From Clostridiales bacterium (GTDB lineage Bacteria; Bacillota; Clostridia; Christensenellales; Aristaeellaceae): a DNA stretch of 64,000 nucleotides. This document shows positions 60,147 through 64,000 of this stretch, in pieces. A program made the translations under genes and the position numbers. The stretch is taken from the NCBI GenBank assembly GCA_015056145.1, contig SVGY01000001.1:496001-560000 (forward strand). The letters are read 5' to 3'. Below the pieces are notes generated by a model. It saw nothing but the letters and a program-made list of their open reading frames with translations, made no database searches and had not been told where the DNA came from. The first letter of the stretch is position 1; each line of letters begins with the position of its first letter.

Positions 60147-60716
60147 CTATTGCGGGAATCGGACAGTGGGGCGGGAACCTGCCAACCCGACGGAAGCGCG
60201 AGTTTTTCGCAGTTCGATGATGTTGTAGGGGATACTCATCACGCCAATTCCCCCGGCCATGCAGCCGCCGATCAACGCTTCCGGGGACAGAGTGTAGAAG
60301 GTGCCACCATTGCCGAAGAACATCACCGCTCCAACAACGGTGCCTGCAAGCAGGAGCACTCCCACGAGCAGAAGCACAATGGCTTTAACCGGGCGATAGC
60401 CCCAGCGCTGGCCTGCGCCGCAGTGCGGGCAGGTGGAAACGGAGCGCGAGCGCAGAAGGTCGTAGTTACCCTTCTCAAACTGGGATCTGTAGATGGCCAG
60501 ATCGCCTTTCATCACGGATTGAACCTTGGCCTGTCCGTCCCTGCGCTCGGCGTCCGTCAAAGCCAGACCCTCCCGACGCCCGCTCTTGCGGTACTCATAG
60601 CTGAAGGGGATCTTTATCACGCCTGATACGGGCTTGCCGCACTTGGAACAGGTATACGCATAGTCGATACATGCCTCGGCATGAAATGTATGGGTGTAAT
60701 AATAGAGAATTGCCAT
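60147..60716 (-). CDS. Split zinc-ribbon membrane-hairpin protein
   Basis: The 189-residue protein has a first cysteine pair YTCSKCGKPVSG (about 22-33) and a second STCPHCGAGQRW (about 99-110), with a charged helical stretch of about 65 residues between them, so the ribbon is split by a helical insert. Two hydrophobic segments follow (about 118-140 and 152-172). The design is shared with the 264-residue protein at 62084-62878, so they are likely paralogues. AAAGGAGGCTTTCACC precedes the ATG at 60716. Function unknown. Confidence 0.75.
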   Translation of the reverse strand: MAILYYYTHTFHAEACIDYAYTCSKCGKPVSGVIKIPFSYEYRKSGRREGLALTDAERRDGQAKVQSVMKGDLAIYRSQFEKGNYDLLRSRSVSTCPHCGAGQRWGYRPVKAIVLLLVGVLLLAGTVVGAVMFFGNGGTFYTLSPEALIGGCMAGGIGVMSIPYNIIELRKTRASVGLAGSRPTVRFPQ

Positions 60717-60775
60717 GGTGAAAGCCTCCTTTGATGTACGTTGTTCAGCACAGGGGGCCATCCCCTGTGCTTGCG

Positions 60776-61000
60776 TCAGTCGGCGGGGAACCAGGCGGCG
60801 TCCGCGTCGGGCGCCCACGCTTCCAGAGCATAATAGGAATAATAATTCGTCAGCTTCTCCCAGGGTACGCCGCCCTCGGGCGTGTAGATCACGGCGTTCT
60901 CGCCGCAGGAGAGCACGGCCTGGGAATGGAAATCCGTGGGGGTTGACGGGATGAAGGCTGCCTCCAGCGATTCGCACTCATATACCGCGCTGCCCTCCAT
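60776..61000 (-). CDS. Small protein of unknown function
   Basis: A 74-residue acidic protein rich in aromatic residues (WEKLTNYYSYYALEAW), with no signal peptide or membrane segment. The ATG at 61000 follows an A-rich stretch without a good ribosome site, so the true start is uncertain. It lies within the run of cluster genes on the same strand. No family is recognised. Confidence 0.5.
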   Translation of the reverse strand: MEGSAVYECESLEAAFIPSTPTDFHSQAVLSCGENAVIYTPEGGVPWEKLTNYYSYYALEAWAPDADAAWFPAD

Positions 61001-61103
61001 TTTTTCTTAATTAGACGGCTGCGCTTTCTCTTTCGAGCGGCGCAGCCAAATATCGTATTGCTTACTGTACTGTGTCTCTTGTGATTTCGCAATAGCCCCT
61101 GGT

Positions 61104-61382
61104 TCACTTCCCGAACAGCTTGCCGAACAACCCACCCGGCTTCTTCGCCTTGATCTGCGGGTACTTCGCCGTCACGTCGCTGGTCAGGGTCATACGCCCG
61201 GGGACCAGGTTCACCTCGAACACGCGGCGGCACTTTAAGCACATCACCACGTTGTCCTGGATGCCTTGGGACTTCGCCAGCTGGGCGGCTTCGCCAAAGG
61301 TGAGGCTGGCGTTGCAGTTGGGACAGGTGCCCGGCGAGTTCATCAGCATGTCGCGAAAGCTGTTGCCGTCACCGATGATCAT
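61104..61382 (-). CDS. Small zinc-ribbon protein
   Basis: The 92-residue protein has a zinc ribbon formed by TCPNCNASL and MCLKCRRVFEV about 27 residues apart, followed by a basic tail (KAKKPGGLFGKLFGK) that could lie on the membrane as an amphipathic helix. ATG at 61382 has AGGAGG 7 bases upstream; a second ATG at 61388 is too close to it. Function unknown. Confidence 0.72.
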   Translation of the reverse strand: MIIGDGNSFRDMLMNSPGTCPNCNASLTFGEAAQLAKSQGIQDNVVMCLKCRRVFEVNLVPGRMTLTSDVTAKYPQIKAKKPGGLFGKLFGK

Positions 61383-61416
61383 GATCATTCCTCCTTCTGT
61401 GTCCAATGAGTTGAGA

Positions 61417-61680
61417 TTATTGCAGCCTGGACAGCCTTGCCCTGGCACGCAGTTGGGTAATGTGGCCGTCAAGCAGCTGGTCGCAGAAGCGGTTCAGCTG
61501 CTTGAGTTCCTCCGGGTCGTCAATGGCGTCGACCCGGGTGTTGATGCTCTGCTGGACCAGCTGCCAGGTGGCCTGGGACTTGAAATTGAACTCCGCGGTC
61601 TCCCGGATCGCCAGCAGCTTGCGCAGGTCGAAGCGCGATAGCTTCTTCTCCAGCTGTCTGAGCTTCCGGGGCGACTCCAC
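61417..61680 (-). CDS. Small helical protein, possibly frameshifted at the 5' end
   Basis: The 87-residue frame is charged and helical (RKLRQLEKKLSRFDLRKLLA, then TRVDAIDDPEELKQLNRF). It begins at a GTG with no ribosome site. The same frame stays open upstream (RRPFLGSFN before the GTG), and 58 bases before the GTG is an ATG (61738) in the TTTCACCATGG context used by other genes of this cluster, but in another frame. A one-base change near the 5' end would join them. Function unknown. Confidence 0.5.
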   Translation of the reverse strand: MESPRKLRQLEKKLSRFDLRKLLAIRETAEFNFKSQATWQLVQQSINTRVDAIDDPEELKQLNRFCDQLLDGHITQLRARARLSRLQ

Positions 61681-61752
61681 ATTGAACGAGCCCAGGAACG
61701 GCCGCCGTAGTCGCCCCGCAAACCGTCTGGTTCTCCATGGTGAAACGCCCGT

Positions 61753-62058
61753 TCAGTATCGCTTTTTCTTCAGCAGGCCGACACCCACGATGCCCAGCAG
61801 CGCGAACGCGCCGAAGCCCAGCCACATCTGCCTGCTGCGCTGGGAATGGGCCAGCTTCTTTACGTCGTCGAAGCCCGCGAAAATGCCGCCGCCCGACGAC
61901 CAGGCCATGGTGCCGTCGAAGCTGTTGTCTTCAAAGCTGTAGACGCCCACGGTGCTGCCGGACTTGACCTTCACGGTCTTCTGGGTGACGCCCAGGATGC
62001 CGTAGACGAGGCCCGCCGCCGCGGCGACGAGCAGGATGATGGCGATGATCTTGCGCAT
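61753..62058 (-). CDS. Small double-membrane-segment protein
   Basis: The 101-residue protein has an N-terminal hydrophobic segment (RKIIAIILLVAAAAGLVYGI) and a second near the end (WLGFGAFALLGIVGVGLL), with about 55 extracytoplasmic residues between and a KKKRY tail. The N-terminal part resembles that of DUF3185-like small membrane proteins only in layout. AAGGAGGATTTCACC precedes the ATG at 62058. Function unknown. Confidence 0.7.
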   Translation of the reverse strand: MRKIIAIILLVAAAAGLVYGILGVTQKTVKVKSGSTVGVYSFEDNSFDGTMAWSSGGGIFAGFDDVKKLAHSQRSRQMWLGFGAFALLGIVGVGLLKKKRY

Positions 62059-62083
62059 GGTGAAATCCTCCTTCAATGTTGGT

Positions 62084-62878
62084 TCAGGGCATCATGCCCA
62101 TGTCTTTGGTCTGCTGCCAGCGGGCCTTCTGCGCGGCGAGGAAGTCCTCGTCGAAGCGGGGCAGGTCGTCGGCGTTCCAGGGCAGCGCGGCTAGCCGGGC
62201 CAGCTGCTTTTTGCGCAGCGCCTTGTAAATGAGAACGCTCGACGCCACCCACAGCGCAAGGGGTATGAGTGCGAGAAGTCGCAGCTCTTTCGGCAGCGTC
62301 AGCCCCGCCATAAACGGGACCAGGCCGAGTATGCACACGCCGCAGCCCAGGAAGAACGCCTTTGTGCCTGCGCCCTCGCCGTCCATGCTCTCGCACCAGG
62401 GCTGGGTCTTGCCGCAGGCGGGGCACTTCACGGCGGTCTTCCTGTCAAACACCTTCCAGTTGTAGGGATAGGCGGTCATGCGGGTCTTGTCGTTCCCGGC
62501 CTGCAGCTGGGTCTTGTTGGGCCCGTAGAGCAGGTACTTCCCCAGCGGGCTGTCGGGGTCGACCTGGAAATAGTCCTCCCTGCGCTTCTTGCCCGTCTCA
62601 AGAAGCGCCTTCAGCTTGCCGCTTGAGACGATCTGGCGGTAGTGCTCCAGCCGCTTTTCGGCGTATTCCAGTTCAAAGGGCACGTTGGCGCTGGCCTGCA
62701 AACTGGCGCTCAGCTTCATCATCTCCCCCTGGCTCTGGGTGACATAGCCGTCTGCGAAGGCGTGGCCCTCGATGGTGATCTTCTCCTCGCCTTGGATCGT
62801 CGCGCCGCAGAAGGCGCAGCGGCAGGTGTAGGGCACGGCCAGGGTCGCCGTGCTGGTGCTGGTGGTGGTAACTTTCAT
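62084..62878 (-). CDS. Split zinc-ribbon membrane-hairpin protein (larger paralogue)
   Basis: The 264-residue protein has YTCRCAFCGATIQGEEK (cysteines about 18-23) and KCPACGKTQPW (about 152-160), separated by about 130 residues of mainly helical sequence including KLKALLETGKKRREDYFQVD. Two hydrophobic segments follow (about 175-197 and 205-225), then a basic tail ending in TKDMGMMP. Like the protein at 60147-60716 it looks like one zinc ribbon split by an insert in front of a membrane hairpin. The ATG at 62878 follows GAGAGAAG. Function unknown. Confidence 0.75.
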   Translation of the reverse strand: MKVTTTSTSTATLAVPYTCRCAFCGATIQGEEKITIEGHAFADGYVTQSQGEMMKLSASLQASANVPFELEYAEKRLEHYRQIVSSGKLKALLETGKKRREDYFQVDPDSPLGKYLLYGPNKTQLQAGNDKTRMTAYPYNWKVFDRKTAVKCPACGKTQPWCESMDGEGAGTKAFFLGCGVCILGLVPFMAGLTLPKELRLLALIPLALWVASSVLIYKALRKKQLARLAALPWNADDLPRFDEDFLAAQKARWQQTKDMGMMP

Positions 62879-62936
62879 TGTGACACTTCTCTCGTGTGCT
62901 AGCCAGATCACCCGGCTGCTTCGTCGTCATAATTCC

Positions 62937-63458
62937 TCATTCGTTCCATTTCAGCGTCCTGGGCAGGAACACGCCGCCCTTCATGTGCACCTCGCCCACG
63001 CCGCCCTCCGGGACGGTGACATCCAGGCGCACGTTGGGCGATCCAGTAGCGTTGACGCGCAGCACGCTGTGCTTCATGGTCAGCGTGACGGTGGCGGATT
63101 CGCCGTTCTTGATCGTGCAGGCGGGCTGGTTGTCCAGGAACACGCCCATCGCCAGGGCTATGCCAACCACGCTGCTGTCCCGGATGATGGTCAGCCGGGC
63201 GGGCGCGGCCAGCGGCGCATTCTGCTCCGGGGCGACCGCCGGGGCAGTGGACACCGGCTGGAGGAATTTCAGCTTCGGCACCAGGAAAAAGGCGGCGACG
63301 TACAGCGGGGGGAAGATGATGCCCCAAACGTCGTCGCTGGTGAAGAGGCGGTCAAACCCCTGGGTAAAGCCCGTATACAGGGCATTGACGAACATGGCGA
63401 TCGCCCCGACCAGTACGAAGTAATAGAACCAGCTGCGCATGGGTTTTCTGTTTTTCAT
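62937..63458 (-). CDS. Membrane protein with C-terminal beta domain
   Basis: The 173-residue protein has two hydrophobic segments at the N-terminus (about 9-33 and 47-64) and a C-terminal beta-rich domain (about 85-173). The latter, with IALAMGVFLDNQPACTIKNG and SATVTLTMKHSVLRV, resembles small carboxypeptidase-regulatory or PEGA-like beta sandwiches. AAAGGAG precedes the ATG at 63458. Function unknown. Confidence 0.65.
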   Translation of the reverse strand: MKNRKPMRSWFYYFVLVGAIAMFVNALYTGFTQGFDRLFTSDDVWGIIFPPLYVAAFFLVPKLKFLQPVSTAPAVAPEQNAPLAAPARLTIIRDSSVVGIALAMGVFLDNQPACTIKNGESATVTLTMKHSVLRVNATGSPNVRLDVTVPEGGVGEVHMKGGVFLPRTLKWNE

Positions 63459-63512
63459 GGTAGAATCTCCTTTCTCGTCAGGCCATTCAAGCCCCTTCTC
63501 CATTCCAGTCGC

Positions 63513-63908
63513 TCACTCGGCTTCATCGAGCACTGGGTCCCGCATGACCCGGAGCAGGGACCAGTCCGTCATCTCGACGCTGCCTTCAAATTCGTTGTAA
63601 CGGGGATTCGCAATCACCAGGATCGCCCCTTCCCGGGGACATTCGTCGCTCATAAAGTTGAGGATCATGCTGTCCTCGCCGCTGCCGGAAAACAGGTTGA
63701 CGGTGCCGGTGTCGTCCGCGGCGACCGCGAGCACAGGATTCAGGATCTGCGTGACCTTCACAAGGAGCATGCAGTCGCCGCACTCTCCCTTTGCGTCCAG
63801 CCATTCCCGGATCGTCACGAACCTTGGGCCTTCTTCGGCCTGCGCGAGACCTGACAGTGAAACGAGGACGAGGACGATGGAAAGCGCCAACAGGATGGTT
63901 TTTTTCAT
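63513..63908 (-). CDS. Secreted OB-fold-like protein
   Basis: The 131-residue protein has a signal peptide ending near AQAEE (residue 25). The mature part is a small beta barrel: FVTIREWLDAKGECGDCMLL, VLAVAADDTGTVNLFS and GAILVIANPRYNEFEGSVEM, the strand pattern of an OB fold, with a CGDC pair. AAGGGAG precedes the ATG. It is the first gene in view of the minus-strand cluster. The 92 bases beyond it hold nothing recognised. Confidence 0.65.
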   Translation of the reverse strand: MKKTILLALSIVLVLVSLSGLAQAEEGPRFVTIREWLDAKGECGDCMLLVKVTQILNPVLAVAADDTGTVNLFSGSGEDSMILNFMSDECPREGAILVIANPRYNEFEGSVEMTDWSLLRVMRDPVLDEAE

Positions 63909-64000
63909 GGATGGTCAACTCCCTTCGCTGTTTGTATGGAATGAGTTCAATGATTTCTTCTGTCCCTCCGGGGCGACAGGCAGGCCGAGGAACACAGCGA

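Overview
The window looks like chromosome from a Clostridia-type Bacillota (Firmicutes), probably an uncultured gut or rumen anaerobe. The evidence is TTGACA/TATAAT promoters with 17-base spacers, AGGAGG ribosome sites with many TTG and GTG starts, a short-form HisG with HisZ, ATP-type PEP carboxykinase, DegV, a YlmC/YmxH-type protein, NrdR, MgtE, one-chain glycyl-tRNA synthetase, and proteins with repeated GDYEDSAEL-type units. I place it no more finely than that. No rRNA, CRISPR array or intact transposase gene was seen.

Layout. 0-4 kb: a PocR/AraC regulator, two GNAT acetyltransferases, the NAD(P)HX repair enzyme and a small lipoprotein. 4.3-9.2 kb: a complete branched-chain amino acid ABC importer on the minus strand. 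9.3-11.7 kb: mnmA and an unusual HAD phosphatase-thymidylate kinase fusion. 11.8-12.1 kb: two serine tRNAs. 12-20 kb: an HD phosphohydrolase, an AT-rich free-standing GIY-YIG/NUMOD endonuclease, an SH3 protein, a PnuC transporter behind an attenuator, an esterase, DegV with twin operators, a HAD hydrolase and a secreted beta-helix protein. 20-21.7 kb: pckA. 22-29.7 kb: a tightly overlapped histidine operon, hisR-like(yerC)-hisZ-G-D-C-B-H-A-F-IE. 29.9-35.6 kb: a large GH3 glycosidase, then a MerR regulator (NmlR/AdhR type) divergent from an alcohol dehydrogenase and an aldo/keto reductase. 35.7-43.8 kb: a CPBP protease, an M29 aminopeptidase overlapping an acyltransferase, a zinc-ribbon/TPR-like membrane protein, a HAD phosphatase, a DUF3795 protein and a small secreted repeat protein. 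44-47.7 kb: a polar amino acid ABC importer, a flavoprotein and pyrophosphatase. 47.8-58.1 kb: nrdR, ylmC-like, a metallo-beta-lactamase-fold hydrolase, an esterase, a WG-repeat protein, mgtE with a leader peptide, a GNAT protein, a phosphodiester glycosidase, an Ord-like dehydrogenase and glyS. 58.3 kb: tRNA-Val followed by a scar of an old mobile element. 59-64 kb: a GC-rich minus-strand cluster of nine small unrecognised genes, several with zinc ribbons and membrane hairpins.

The most unusual signal is a 164-base structured repeat present four times at three loci (4.1, 43.1-43.5 and 48.8 kb). Each copy sits inside the 3' region of a minus-strand gene, always in the same orientation. Each copy is flanked on both sides by a copy of that gene's own terminator hairpin. 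The hairpin differs from locus to locus (20, 24 or 36 bases), so the duplicated target follows the hairpin rather than having a fixed length. It looks like a small mobile or copied element that recognises and duplicates intrinsic terminators.

The second notable region is the uncharacterised zinc-ribbon/membrane cluster at 59-64 kb, next to the tRNA-Val scar.
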